From: Trichoplusia ni
Taxonomy: Eukaryota; Arthropoda; Insecta; Lepidoptera; Noctuidae
DNA: 64,000 nt
Assembly (NCBI RefSeq): GCF_003590095.1
Contig: NC_039483.1
Coordinates: 14,756,001 to 14,820,000 of the forward strand
Direction: 5' to 3'
Below the pieces are notes generated by a model. The model searched no databases, had not been told where the DNA came from, and worked only from the letters and a program-made list of their open reading frames with translations. Position numbers and translations under genes: made by a program. This document shows positions 21,901-33,622 of this stretch, piece after piece (position 1 is the first letter of the stretch; each line of letters opens with the position of its first letter).

Positions 21901-23118
21901 TAAACTAAACTAGCGGAAAAACAAACGTTGTAAATGCCATATTAATTATTTCTAGAAAATTACTGGTGTAAAAAAAATACGTACCAACAAATAAAAGTTA
22001 TCACTTAGGGTTATGAAAATTACAAAGTACCCGATTCTCAAACAATTACTTAATGTGAAAATATTCTAAACATAAAAATCGATCGAGCCGTTTCGGAGGA
22101 GCATGGTAAGTAACATTCTAATATGGGATTTTTACATTATAATAGTCATATGAAGTAAAAGCATTAACTCGGGCGGGCTAAACCTATAGGATCTTAACGC
22201 TTACCGCGCGGGCTGCTTCCATGAGGCCCAGAACAGAGAATCGTGGAAGGATTTCTGGGAGGCCTCAGCAGTGGGACACAGTGGGCTAGATTAAAAAAAA
22301 ACACATTCGTCTACTTTCTCCTCCATTACGTTTTCTTCTCTCTTACCTTTGCTGTCCCGACAGGGTCCACAATTGTAACTCCCTATCTTACAAGACCTTT
22401 ATAAATTGTGGAGAGCATTCTATATGCTCTCCACAATTTATCCACAAGTTTACCTGTTAAAAATACCCCATAAATAAGTAACGAACCGTCACACAATAAG
22501 TATAGTGAATGTTGTTTTGAATTTATAATCTTTATACTAATTGTTAAGTTTATACTATATAAGTACTTACATTGTTTAAAGTGATTATCTACCTTTATTT
22601 ATAGTAAACACTAAGTGACCAGGTAATGGCCAGATGTATAAAAATAGTTCTAGTATTTTCTACCCCTATGATTAGTTTGCATAATCTAAACTAATATATA
22701 AAGCTGAAGATTTTGATGTTTGTTTGAACGCGCTAATCACAGGAACTACTGGTTCAAATTAAAAAAATCTTTTGTGTTGAATAGACCATTCATCGAGGAA
22801 GGTTTTAGGCTTTATATCATCACGCTGCCACTAATAGGAGCGAAGATACAATGGAAAATGTGGAAAAACCAGGGCAGGTATAAATCGTACGTATAATTTT
22901 ATATTATCTCGAATAACATTACATAAACAATTAGGAGCAAAGAGACCTCGAAATAACCTCTCTAGGTATCAAACAGCACAACGATACGATTTTCCCTATT
23001 TATACAATTACTATGTAAGCCTATTAACATGTTTTGAAGGCAATATAATAATGTTAAGGACTTACTGCTCATCTTCGTAATACACGATATCTAAAGAATT
23101 CACCATTTTCTTAAGCAT
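12970..23118 (-). CDS. SLC17-family transporter (sialin-like, major facilitator superfamily), proximal first exon
   Basis: Eleven exons fit in phase: 23118-23066, 19996-19816, 18040-17922, 17348-17234, 16942-16768, 16194-16094, 15535-15379, 14983-14811, 14579-14476, 14055-13935 and 13176-12970, giving about 500 residues. SLC17 hallmarks are ALRVNLSVAVVAM in the first membrane segment, FFYGYLVTQLPGGWLA, GVTYPCIHAVWSRWAP, ENWGFYTLLTFLPTF and HASVLMGLSNTIATLPGI. A glycosylation site (NGT) lies in the first luminal/extracellular loop. About 12 membrane segments are expected. The family moves organic anions, such as sialic acid, glutamate or aspartate, or phosphate, using proton or sodium gradients; the closest resemblance is to sialin-like insect proteins, but the substrate cannot be read from this. 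The soluble tail after the last membrane segment ends KALDQNSEM. Two distal alternative first exons exist (46436-46506, 49134-49189). The exon 3 donor is unusual. Confidence 0.93.
14106..14219. repeat. Fold-back (MITE-like) element in a transporter intron
   Basis: The ends are inverted: CGCCATCTA at 14106-14114 and TAGATGGCG at 14211-14219. Inside them a second inverted pair, CAAACTAACCG (14128-14138) and CGGTTAGTTTG (14181-14191), makes a long imperfect stem of about 114 bp. No target duplication is obvious and no coding capacity exists. The termini recall the AGATGGCGCT motif seen elsewhere in this window. Confidence 0.5.
15731..15850 (+). repeat. Interspersed repeat of the GTCAGTAAAAGTCTGACA family
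   Basis: The stretch holds TTTAGTCAGTAAAAGTCTGA, GAACCCAAAGCGGAAGGAGG and CATTTGATGATTTCC in order. The same order appears at 40740-40812 (TTTAGTCAGTTGAAGTC, AACCCAAAGCGGGATGA, ACTTGATGATC). Shorter relatives occur at 27300-27370 and, inverted, near 34646-34672 and 63110-63150. It is a common lepidopteran repeat, probably a LINE or SINE 3' region; the class is from memory. Confidence 0.6.
16455..16525 (+). repeat. Interspersed repeat fragment (TCGCGGGAATTTTCACAAAC family)
   Basis: TTTCGCGGGAATTTTCACAA is followed by ATCACAGGCACAAAGACACC. A second copy at 42044-42115 has ATCGCGGGGAGTTTAACAAA and GTCACATGCACAAAGCCACA in the same order, and a weaker one lies at 19640-19670. It is a dispersed repeat in a transporter intron. 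Confidence 0.6.
17404..17520 (+). repeat. LINE-like 3' fragment with TTTGATTCCCACCCAGGACA
   Basis: The segment TTGATTCCCACCCAGGACAA followed by TGTGTGATGAGC matches the non-coding tail of a common lepidopteran LINE. Its 'GATTCCCACCC' resembles a tRNA B box, but no tRNA cloverleaf can be formed around it. Confidence 0.45.
18179..18332 (-). mobile_element. Short non-autonomous Helitron, internally deleted
   Basis: Read on the minus strand it starts TCCCTACTTATATTATAAAT and continues with GTAACTCTGTCTGTCTGTTACG, the 5' end of a well-known lepidopteran Helitron-like repeat, and ends AAGCTAGT (ACTAG on the plus strand at 18179-18183). The terminal hairpin of the family is mostly deleted. It is closely related to 23606-23817 and inserted in the same orientation. 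Confidence 0.65.
21290..21480 (+). repeat. Helitron-like repeat fragment
   Basis: TATTATAAACGTGAAATTTT, GTTACTCTTTCACGCACCAC, GAACTGATTTAGACGAAACT and ACAGATAGTTTATAACCTGG occur in the same order as in the long form of a common lepidopteran Helitron-like repeat. The typical start and CTAGT end are not preserved. Confidence 0.5.
21995..22145 (-). repeat. Diverged Helitron copy (GCCGTTTCGGAGGAG family)
   Basis: AAAAATCGATCGAGCCGTTTCGGAGGAGCATGGTAAGTAAC (about 22073-22113) corresponds segment by segment to AAAAATCGGTTAAGAAGTTT and CGGAGGAGTACGGTACGAGT in the complete copy at 56566-56802. The termini are eroded. Confidence 0.5.
22190..22290 (+). repeat. RTE-type LINE 3' end fragment
   Basis: GAATCGTGGAAGGATTTCTG followed by GGAGGCCTCAGCAGTGGGAC and CAGTGGGCTAGATTAAAAAAA is a diverged copy of the LINE tail seen at 557-772, with the usual A-rich end. 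Confidence 0.6.
22401..22441. repeat. Perfect inverted repeat, 18-bp arms, 5-nt loop
   Basis: ATAAATTGTGGAGAGCAT (22401-22418) is the exact reverse complement of 22424-22441; the loop is TCTAT. It lies upstream of transporter exon 2, in the intron after the proximal first exon's position. Confidence 0.9.
22685..22895 (+). mobile_element. 3'-truncated non-autonomous Helitron
   Basis: TCTAAACTAATATATAAAGC at 22685 is the family 5' end. The following GTTTGAACGCGCTAATC, GGAACTACTGG, TTCATCGAGGAAGGTTTTAG and CAGGGCAGGTATAAATC match the complete copy at 33371-33622 in order. The copy stops near 22895 without the hairpin and CTAGT. Confidence 0.65.
23066..23118 (-). CDS. Proximal first coding exon of the SLC17 transporter
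   Basis: ATG at 23118 opens MLKKMVNSLDIVYYEDE and reaches the strong donor CA|GTAAGT, leaving phase 2. Joining to the single base at 19996 gives a glutamine codon and continues EQTKDYQMTW into the first membrane segment. A second in-frame methionine lies at 23106. This encodes a cytosolic N-terminus. Two other exons compete for the same acceptor. Confidence 0.6.
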
Positions 23119-23605
23119 TATCAAAAACACTAGGTTGAAATCACACACAGAAAAAATACTCCGCTCAATTTCAATAGTTTCTTTTACAAATATTCAGTAA
23201 CTATTTTCCGTCTACACTAAGACCCCATAAGGCCGCGACTAACTTATATTAGTAACCGCCAAAGCGTTACCTATACGTCTATATGTGGTAGCTATATTCG
23301 TAAGCTGTGGGAAAATTACGAAATTCATTAAAATAATTCGTTGGCTTTTAAGCTCTGAAATGTTTTTAATGGTCATAGACGTCATACTCGGTGGATATTT
23401 GATTATTAATGGTGTTGTGACTCTATAACTTATAGAGTTATAGCTTTTAATGGCGAGGTTATAGGCAATCTCCAATTGTAATACCTTATTAGGTGAAGTG
23501 CTGTAAATAATGGCAAATGAACGATGTTAAAGTACCTTGAATGCATTCCTAAGAGCAAAGAACAATAGGGATGATGATTTTTTTTTCTTTCAATATTTAT
23601 AATGC

Positions 23606-23817
23606 ACTAGCTTTTCGCCCGCGGCTTCGCCCGCGCTGAGGTCGGTTATATCGCGTATCCAAGAGAACTCTTCAAAAGTCCGGGATAAAAACTATCCATG
23701 TTCTTTCTCAAGGTCAACTCTATCTCTGTACTAAATTTCATTAAAATCAGAGGGGTTTAGATGTGAAAGCGTAACAGACAGACAGAGTTACTTTCGCATT
23801 TATAATATTAGTAGGGA
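23606..23817 (-). mobile_element. Short non-autonomous Helitron, complete ends
   Basis: On the minus strand it starts TCCCTACTAATATTATAAAT (23817 downward), passes GTAACTCTGTCTGTCTG and ends with a GC-rich hairpin (GCGGGCGAAGCCGCGGGC) and then AAGCTAGT at 23606-23610. A 5' TC, a subterminal hairpin and a 3' CTAGT are Helitron hallmarks. It is about 212 bp with no coding capacity. Confidence 0.75.
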
Positions 23818-24433
23818 TGTAGGTAGGTTTATTCAACGATAGTAAGGGATTTTTAGTCATCTGAAATGGTTGATTTTCCGCGAATTCACATGGAGTTTGC
23901 TAATTACAGCGACGACTTTGACTTCACTATCGCCGTTCATTAGGTACTACACTAATATAATAACGATCTCTTAGCAGAGGTATGTTATTTTCAATCTACC
24001 AATAATTTACGTATTGTTTAAAATAGAGTAGATACGTATTCTGGTTATAACAATCCATTATCTGTAGACGACAATGACCATTGTCTATCAACTGTACTAT
24101 TTGTTCTTAAAGTAGGACTATCGCTTTTGTCGAAGCGAGACGGAGGATACAAAGCTTGTAGCAGTGTCTTGCTTACATGATGGAATATTTTTTGCGAGTT
24201 TATTTTTAAAGATACTGTCTGAGGCCAGAAGACATTCATTCAGTAATACAGAACCATTAACAATCCTATATCCATAACCAAGTACATGTAACGGTTTTAT
24301 TAGAATTTCATTGAAACCACTTAAATGTTATCAGCACGATAAACTTAACTGAATCGAGGGTATGACGTCACAACATACGTCATAAGGCTTTTCCGGGCCA
24401 TAATCATAAGCGTGGGCTCATATTAGAAAAGTG

Positions 24434-24449
24434 ATTCGCTATAGCGAAT
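24434..24449. repeat. 16-bp perfect palindrome
   Basis: ATTCGCTATAGCGAAT reads the same on both strands. It lies in intergenic or intron DNA just upstream of the proximal transporter exon. Such a site could bind a dimeric factor, but nothing else supports this. Confidence 0.6.
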
Positions 24450-24800
24450 ATTGGTACGCATACAGTTACTGAAACTTCGAAAGCAAATTAATAACAAATG
24501 AGTTAAATCATTACATTGATGACCTACTTTGATAAAGAGTAATATTTTACATTAAACGCCATGGCAACACAAACACCTGTTTTCGGTTGTCCATTTAAAT
24601 TGCTCTTATCTTTTCTGGCTGTCAAGAGTGGCCTAACTTTTCAAAAGGGCAGCAATGGGAGCGCTCGAAACGTACCTTTATCAGTAAACAATAAATAGGT
24701 GTCTGTCAATCTATGATTACTTTACTACGTGAGGTTTTGTAGCGAAAGTTTATTAGATCTTTGCTTGTGCTATAAACTCATGAAGCAGAACAATTACCGG

Positions 24801-24850
24801 TGTGGAAGCGAGAGGCCACTACGCGCAGTGTAGAGCGCTATCTCTCTTTA
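24801..24850. repeat. Palindromic 50-bp repeat, copy A
   Basis: TGTGGAAGCGAGAGGCCACT, then ACGCGCAGTGTAGAGCGCTA, then TCTCTCTTTA. It belongs to a dispersed family with inverted GTGGAAG/CTTCCAC ends; in this copy the right end is mutated. Confidence 0.6.
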
Positions 24851-27800
24851 ACGACTACAAAAGTAATATTTTAAGCGCTCGAATTACAGTAATTGGAGGT
24901 CACTGTCCATAGTTAATTTTGATATTTAATACAGACACGTTCGTTGAAACTGTATCGTGTTCACGAATAAGGTTGCCATTTAATTACTCTGCCAATGTTG
25001 AACTTCAATTTAAATTTTGTTGTAAATTTGTGAGTTGGTAAATCAGCAGATATCACTTTGACCTTTAAATGTCATAGTAGCAGCTGTAATCTTTAAAATG
25101 GAACGGTATTGGTATACTGCTATAGTTGGAGTTGGATTTGAGTTTGGAAAGAAAATCATGTACCTACTGAGAAAAGTCTAGGAACTGCAAAGTCAATTTC
25201 AATAAAATTAATTTGTCATTCCTGATGGTGCAAAATCAATTGTTCTAATGCTACACAAATCCCTTATAATTCAAGTTCTTTTTCAACTCAATTCAATTCG
25301 GCTAGCTAGCTTATCTAGCTTCAAATCAGCTACTAACCTCTATGATACCTACCAGTAACCAAAGAGGTTCTCTTAACACTTTTCCAGCCTATACCCAATA
25401 TTCTCCTGCCATAAGCCACACCTAATCAAGGCTCATTCTTTCTCAGTTACAAAGGAACAACAATGCTACTATATCCACAAGCATCACAGAATAGAATTGG
25501 AACTGTCAAACGAATGATTGGCCATAGTAGTTAAGATAACAATAGCAAACGTTGCACTGGTACGGACTATATATTTACAGAACTCTAAAATACAATAAGG
25601 AGGTTCGTATTGTGTGACATTTGAGAGTTGTGAGTGAGTATTTCAATAATAGTTAATTATTATCATTGCTGCTGAATCGATTTGGAAGATACCTGGACTT
25701 GTGGACCACTTGATAGGTTTTTTCCGAGTGCTAACGCTGACAAATAGCTCCAATGTATTGCTCGGGCAAGTCAATAACGTAACTAAACTAAAAGGAATTG
25801 TAATTCCAGTTCCTTTTCAATTCTGATGCACCTCTTAAGTAAAAGTACAAGTGCAGGGTGAAATTAAGATCGTGTTATCTAAATCTTTTGATAAATGCTT
25901 ATAATGATATTTAATAGATACCCAAAGAAGCGTCAAATGGTTTAGGTAAAGACAAGTTGCTTCCCAACCATTGTGAATTCAAAGAAAATATTATCATGGT
26001 TTCATATCCCCTATACTTCTGTTTTAATGCCTTGGGGCGATGATTTAATTTCCTCGACCTTGGGATGCAGGTTTGCAAAAACATAATTAGAGTCATATTG
26101 TTATAGGTACTCATTTAAATCACTCCCACACACAAACGACTCTAAACACTTCTCATGCATACTCTAATTTTACTGGTGAAATCACAGAAGCTGCCTAGCC
26201 ATGTCTGTGTAAAATATCTTGGCATGTGAGATGTTATTTACTCTCTATCAAGATTTAATCACTGTTGATCTTTACAAACTTTTCGTCAAGCTCTCAATTA
26301 GAATAATCGTATTTGTAAAACTACTAATAATCGTAATTGTAAAACTACATATGAAAGTTTTGTAATCAATGTGGTAACAACGAAGTATAGAACGAGATAT
26401 GCTATTTCAACTTATGGTCTTCTATCACAATTGCCACGTCAAAAATCCCACACACAGAACTTCTATTACCACTTAAAATCTACATCTAATGACAATATTA
26501 AGCACATGTGAAAACGTATACATATATGATATTCGTTTCTCGATTTTCCACAACTGAGTAGGTACTCGTAGCTAAACAAATATTTATTCGACCTGCGACC
26601 CCCAAAGCGACTGCGCCAATCGTACCGGCAGAATTTACAAGGAACGCCTTATCTGATTTAGAATGCAGATTGCGCCAGCGAAGTGGAGGATGTAAGTCTA
26701 TTTAGTGTCATATTAATGTCACTGAATACAGATATAAGTTTGCCTATGAAGCAAGTCTTCTATGGGATACTGTATTACTTTGTATTGTCAGAGGTAAACG
26801 GCAGATTAACCATCAAATGCGGCATTCAGAATAATTTAGTATGATGGGATACCTCAACTGAATCTAGTATTTTGAAAAAGAAAAGAAAATTGGCTAAAAG
26901 CCCCATGATTTAGCTTGGTAAGAAAATAGTCAGAAAAAGTTTTAATTTGAAAATAAAGTATGCAGGTTATTGAGAAAGGAGTTTTTATTACTCACGATAT
27001 ATCAAAATGTGAAACGCTAAATTATGTTTATAAACCATTACGTGGTGTAAAGGAATTTCTATTAAGTGGACACGGTTGAGAACTATGGAATGCTGATAAG
27101 CATGACTTTTGTGAAAATATATATACGAACACGTTGAAGTTAGTCTTTTTGAAATGTAGTTATTTTAAATGGATAACTATATTATGAGACGATATTCGAT
27201 CTCCTGAATTCAAGTTAGTTTTCATGAAAAAACAGGGGAAGAAAAGTTGTATCAAGGATTGCAGCGCTTTGCAGTGGACCATCAGTTCAGACCATCATCA
27301 ACACGCCGATGTTAAGATTTAATCAGTAAGTCTGGCACTACCCTTTCTCTCCCTGAGTGTCCGTGACGATTTTTCCACCATACCAGAGAAGTAAAACTGC
27401 TTCAAAGCACATCCAAACAACTTAATGAACAATACCGAATTTTAAAACAATATACTATTGATCATTCTAGAACAAGCAGTCTTTGTTTACGATTTATCAT
27501 GGAATAATTTAATAAAGCATTTATGAATTTGTGTTAATCTGACGTCCTTTTAAAATTAAATAAAGACAAATAAGAAAAACAATAATAATGCAAAAAAGCG
27601 GCATGACCGTGACGTTTGTTCCAAATGCAAGTTTTTGTGATAATTTAAATAAGCGTAAATTGCTGGAAATTGTAACACAAAGCCATAATTTAATGTTACA
27701 AAATAATTATTGTATTGGTGAACAATTGTATTGTGAATAGGAACATAGTTGAATGTAATGTAAATGCAAATAGCTGGACAAAAAATCATACGGACGAACC

Positions 27801-30800
27801 AGACTGATAATTTTATTGGAAACGAAATATGGGAGGTCGATGAAATCCTAAAAAAAGTAAAAAGCTTATCATCATTTTTAAGTTTTCTTTTTTTTAAAAC
27901 AGCAAGACCCATGTGTCTTGATGTATTTTGTTTTTTATGCGACTCTTAATCAGAAACGTACGGAAGAAATGAAGTTGACAAATGACACCAATCCATATAA
28001 TTAACGAACAAATAATAAAACCCAATCAGTGCAAATCCACGCGTAACATAATCAATTCGATCACTCCTTAAATCTTCGATAACAATGCAATAGAAAGGAA
28101 CGAGGAAAATTGTACAATAACGCAGAATGATGTTGTGAAATCAAATTATAATTAGCATGTAAAATCTGAAATTCTTAACGCAGTAGTTGAGTCTACAGGT
28201 ATTGCAAAAACTCGTATGACTCAGAAGCTAGAAACAAAACATATAGGTAACATAGAAAGAGTCCCTGAATGAGGATACTGCGGCTACCTGTGGGGTGGCC
28301 TTGACTGTATCATCGGACTCTATAAGAAAAGGTTAAAACATTTAAAATAATAGCTGTGGTAATGTTGTTTATAAATGATAAATATTATCTTTTTAATTTT
28401 TTCTGAGCTATTTGCCATTTCTTCTCCATAACTATGAACTGATTTTGAACCGCGTAACCAGAGTCATAAGTTTGTCTAACGTGCCTGAAAAAGACTGAAA
28501 AGAGCTTGAAATAAAAACATTTTGATTTTGATTGAAAACTTACTACGTCATCAATTTTTAAGATGATTTTTTTTCCTTTCCTTCCCAACAATATTGACAA
28601 CTAAATTCAAAAATTTCATACCAAATGACAGGCTGTAGTACTTGGGGATACAAATAAGACTCGAGCGAAACACCCGGAAAAAAAATACAGGAAAAATATA
28701 CACCATGCATTTTGGTCGTGCGACAACAAAGTTGGTATGAGACACGATCTCATCTGATTCCCCCTCATTCATGGCTTATGTCGTTAAGTAAAATCCCTGT
28801 GGTAAAATTAATTCGATGGTACCATAAGATCTTCGACACGGGTGCCGACCGACCTAATTACGTTGTGACCCAATTACTATTTTAAAGCTTTCCTTACGAC
28901 AAATCGTTTGATTCGTTTCATTGATGATTTACGTTTATGGAAATCAATCGTGGCGGTGGCAGATCGTTTTTATTTGAAAGTGAATTGAGTGCGATTGCTT
29001 TCTTAGTGGTGATGGCTTGCGACGTAGATTTTTTACAGTCACAGGTACTAAGGTATTTTATTATTTTTTATAGACAGAACTTGCTTTGGTCTACTTTTAT
29101 TTTACCTAATACTATTTAATTGCTAGACCACTTAGACAGAGCCACTCTAGACTGCCTACTAGTAGTATGAGTACCCTTAAATTGTTCATGTTGAAATGTT
29201 CATTATCATTTCAAGGTTAAATAAAAAATATAAGTGCTTTTATTATGATTTAGTTAAAGATCAACAATCTTTAACAAAATCATTGTTTGATGTGATCGTC
29301 ATTGTTATACCCCATAAATTATTTCCTTCGCGGAAAATTAACAATGACAACACGAAATTGCAAGTGGAAAGTTTATAGAATGTGACAACAAAGAATGTCT
29401 TTGTAACATTAATCGTCTTTTCAAGATTTCATGTCAAATCCATAAATCAATGGCACACTTTTCACGTTCAAGGTTGGTTTTAACAAACTCGAGGAATATG
29501 TACATATTTATATAGCAGACCATAATAAATATCGAGATATGCGGAAATTGTGAAACTATGCTTGTCATTTTGTCCCTGATAATAGAAAGGTAATACCGGT
29601 AAATAATTTCAGGATGAAAATGATTAATGTTAGAGCAAATTTACCGTATTATAGTAGATACATTTTTGCGGTACTGTTTGTTCTATTTCAAAGACTGCTG
29701 TCTGTCTCCATTGTGTTTTTAAACCGTGAAAGCTAGAGGGTGCAGTATCCACAAAAATCAAAATGAGGTACTGTAGGTACGGTTGTAAATTTTTTCATTA
29801 GTCTTCTTTTACAGAAGCTGACTGAAGTAGGTAAATTAGAGGGACACTGTTATTTCGATTTGAATTTTTAAAGAGATTTTATTACTAAAAATGTAATTGT
29901 CGAACATATTATGTCAAATGGGACTGTAGCGTGTGTAGCGTCACAAAAGTACTTGCATCGTGAACATACCATTAAGTAGGCATACGTTTCCGCATTTTTT
30001 GTACACGTTTAGTCATGATGTATAAATAACAAACACAAATACCAGATCAAGTTGCGTAGGGACATAGATACGTGCATATGTTGGTACTCAAGTACAAATA
30101 AGGCGTAATTGAATTATTATTTACTACATATTCAGTATACTGAGAGATAGTATTTGCTGTTGGTGAAAAAGGAGGGGCTTTTTTGTTTACAGGTTTTATA
30201 TGCATCTTTTTCAGTGTATTCTTGGACTGCTTCCCCGAAGAATTTATAAGGTTATTGTATAAGTATAACTATCGCTGCTCTATCTTAGGACAAAGCCACC
30301 ATAGCGTTGCATCACGAATATAATTTTTTCATATATTCACGAGCATCTATAGGAAACCAGGAGAAGACCTCAATTCGTCGTTATTGTTTTATTTTGGTCC
30401 AATAAGTGTGAAACGTGAAAACGAAAACTAGAGCTTGCGTCGATTGTACCTATATTTTTAAAGTAATACCGATGCGTCAACGCCGTTGCTCCTTCCCTGC
30501 CAATTTTTTCGCAAAGTGTCTATTTATCTATTATCTATTTACGTATTTATATTTCAAAGTAATAATCTTGCTTTTTTATCCAAACGACTGACTGACTGAT
30601 TGACGTCCAAAAAAAAGGAAATTTTGCGACCATGCTTTTACCCGCATTAACAGTGACGACAAACGGAGGACGTTTGTAAAACGTCAACTAATCTATTCAG
30701 CTTGATCTAGATCGTTTAGTGAATTAATGATCGCGTTAAGTACTGGCGCTAAGTCCGGCATGGTATTGTAAGGAAAATGATAGAGTACCTATTATACGGC
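24850..30800. other. Long intron of the transporter gene (for the distal start exons), first part
   Basis: About 6 kb of AT-rich sequence in which I see no conserved exon on either strand. A 118-codon minus-strand frame at 27556-27912 is low-complexity and hydrophobic and looks like chance. A repeat scrap of the GTCAGTAAAAGTCTGAC family lies near 27300-27370. If the proximal start is used, this DNA is simply upstream. Confidence 0.45.
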
Positions 30801-30809
30801 AGCCGTATT

Positions 30810-30846
30810 AAACGCTAGCATACCTATAATAGGTATGCTAGCGTTT
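30810..30846. repeat. Perfect inverted repeat, 18-bp arms, 1-nt spacer
   Basis: AAACGCTAGCATACCTAT (30810-30827) and its exact reverse complement (30829-30846) are separated by one base. Just before it, ATACGGC-A-GCCGTAT (30794-30808) is another perfect inverted repeat, so two cruciform-capable sequences stand side by side. Confidence 0.9.
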
Positions 30847-30929
30847 CTAAGTCCCAAGTTTGGGTAGTTAGGTTTCTAGAAAATGAGGCATCTATTCCAC
30901 TAGGATATCTACTTTACCCTACTTGAAAC

Positions 30930-30967
30930 TAAAATCTACGCGGACGGAGTCGCGGGCAACAGTTAGT
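30930..30967 (+). mobile_element. Isolated Helitron 3' end
   Basis: CTACGCGGACGGAGTCGCGG followed by GCAACAGTTAGT has the subterminal GC hairpin and a one-base variant (TTAGT) of the CTAGT terminus found at 33618-33622. No matching 5' end lies nearby. Confidence 0.5.
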
Positions 30968-33144
30968 TTCACATAAATATTATTGCAAAAATTCTGGAGT
31001 TGGAGCTCCAATCAATACACGTCCTATAAAATATCTACCTGGGATTATCTATTTTCATTGCGGTTTTGCAATTAAGCATAGATAAATATTAACTGTTTAC
31101 ACGCCTGCTCAGATACATGACATGACGTAATGTTTCGTAATACTTACAAAAACTAGCATCACTCGACTTCATGACCTCTGACCTAAGTTTTATTTTTAAT
31201 CTTAAAAAATAATCGCAACACCATTCTCTTTAGTAGCCTCTAGCATGAAAAAAATCAAGTAAAATGTGAAATCTGAAAAGACGTTCTCGATAAAACCAAC
31301 TTAATCGATGAGGCGTCAACGATAAACATTCTAAGACTGGAAGCTAATGATGTACTCGTTTCATGTCCATTAGCTAACAATTACACCACAACCACTGACT
31401 CGATTCTTAAGCCTTCAGCATCGAGTAAAAGCGGCTACCTGTTTTCACTTTCATCAACGTCTGATGGTGATGGGTTTAGGATATATTTATTATCTTTACG
31501 AGATGCTTTGATGGCTGTGATTAATCATACTTACATTTGACTAGGAAATAAACTTAAGTAGTACTTAATCTTTGAAAGTGTCAGTGACTAATTACTCGAG
31601 ACATCGGCTTCGACTTTTTGTTTCGAATATCATCTTTGTAGAAAAGTATTTTAGCCAATTTTACCCATATTCAGGAAGTAGTTAAGGAAAGGCCAGTTTA
31701 GTCTATTCATAGACTAATTTGACATTAACAAATCAGGCCTTGAAGACATATTTACATAATCAGTTGCATAGGTTAATAATGCTAGAATATGATTGTATAG
31801 AAACTCAGTTAATTATTATAAAAATAAATTTAATGTCACTAGATTTCCTCAAAAAAAACCTGGTTTCCTAACTTCTTTTTGCTTTTAGCTCATTTTTTCC
31901 TTTACAAATTGCCAATGTTCTCTATCATCTATAAGCTCATTTATTACGACTTCTACAGTATTTTATAGGAGTCTTGAAATATGTTCCATGTCTTCACAAT
32001 ATCGAAACATAATTCCTCTTCTTGCGATAACGTCGTCTAGAATAATAGCTTTTCGTTTTGTGAGCGCGATAAGCGTGGCTAGTTAAACGGATCATTTGTT
32101 TTTTTTATCTACCATGAAGAAACTATATTAGAACAAGACATTTTCTAGGGTTATTAGTGGCCATAGGGCCGTGATCGAATAAGCTAGAATTTGAAGAAAC
32201 CTCTGAGATGAATTAACCACATCACAAAATATCATCTTCAGTAGAATGATGATTGTACCCCATTTTCCTACCACCAAATTTATCATTAAACGAAGGTAAG
32301 AACTTGCTTGATAAAGTCATCAATATTCTATTGCAGTGCGCTGTCATTTGACTCCCCACTCGACTATATTTTTCAGACACTTGGTTATTCTTCTCAACTT
32401 TTACACCCATAACTTCTAAACGGCTCGGCCGATTTTCATCAAACATGTCTAAGACCACTCGCACATCATTTACCTTTAATATAAAATAAACTAAATTGAA
32501 ATCACTCAATCCTTATGAAAAATATCATGACACTCATCGTCACCTCTCGAATATGGCCGATGCAATGGTGTATTTTATATTTCATAAGGTAAACGACCAT
32601 GTCCAGTAATGGTGGCCAGGTCAATGTACAAATTTTCGTCTTATCTTTATGTTGTTACCGGACAGATTAGTGATTACCTAATAGCTATACTGTTACCCCA
32701 AAGTTTTAAATACCGGTAAATATGGGTAATGTTAGTACTACAATACTAAAGCAAGTCAATGACCGGATTGCTTTCGTAACTCTGTCGGTATTAGTCGATC
32801 TAGTTGTTCTTCAAGACGTTTTTGTTGACGGTTTATGCGACCAACGAACGGTTAATTGTTCTTTTTTTCTGAGTTTAAGATGACAGTCTGCAGAAGATTT
32901 TTCTAGTTTGTGTAGTCGAGAATAGATGACCATATTGACCATCGGTAACCGGTATAAGTGATACTAATATTGTTTATATAATAAATAAATATGTCTGATT
33001 TAAACACAATAACAAGACCGCGATTTTGCCTTGAAAATTTGTAGGTGCGAGCTCCTAGCAATAAGTTCCGGCACATTATTTTTTGGAATTACGAATATTA
33101 TCGCAAAAGATCTTTACCTACGCAAAGGGAAAAAATGAGTCTAA

Positions 33145-33245
33145 TTCTGAGGCCCAGCTGTCTGTTCGTCCGCCTGTCAGAAGCCTACATTTCATAAACC
33201 GTGATAGTTAGACAGTTGAAAAGATACACAATACGGATAAAAATA
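33145..33245 (+). repeat. Interspersed repeat (GTCTGTTCGTCCGCC / AACCGTGATAGTTAGACAGT)
   Basis: CTGTCTGTTCGTCCGCCTGT, CATTTCATAAACCGTGATAG and TTAGACAGTTGAAAAGATAC form a recognisable copy of a dispersed lepidopteran repeat. A second copy at 47880-48000 has GTCTCTCCGACACCAGGCTA, TCAAGAACTGTGATAGCTAG and ATATTTCTGTTGCGGCTGGG. Confidence 0.55.
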
Positions 33246-33370
33246 AAAATCGAGTTAAAGAAACGTACTCGCTCATCTTCTACACCAAAAACTCCTTATG
33301 TAAACAGATAATCTTAATATCACCGTGTCATCGTCAGGTTTACGTTACATGTATGTATGCGAATCTATTC

Positions 33371-33622
33371 TCTATACTAATATATAAAGCTGAAGCGTTT
33401 GTTTGTTTGTTTGAACGCGCTAATCTCAGGAACTACTGGATCAAATTGAAAAAATATTTTTGTGTTGAAACAACATTCATCGAGGAAGGTTTTAGGCTAT
33501 AAACCATCACGCTGCGACTAACAGGAGAGAAGATACAATGGAAAATGAGGAAAAAACAGGGCAGGTATAAATCATAACTTTATCTTCGAACCACGCGGAC
33601 GATGTCGCGGACAACAGCTAGT
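33371..33622 (+). mobile_element. Non-autonomous Helitron, complete
   Basis: The element starts TCTATACTAATATATAAAGC at 33371, contains GTTTGAACGCGCTAATC and CAGGGCAGGTATAAATC, and ends with a hairpin-forming CACGCGGACGATGTCGCGG and CAACAGCTAGT at 33622. It is about 252 bp, with TC/CTAGT termini, no terminal inverted repeats and no coding capacity. The copy at 22685-22895 is a truncated sister. Confidence 0.75.

Noticed and set aside
27556..27912. 118-codon minus-strand open frame
   Set aside because: Low-complexity, hydrophobic AT-driven translation with no domain, splice context or signal; length is within chance for this composition.
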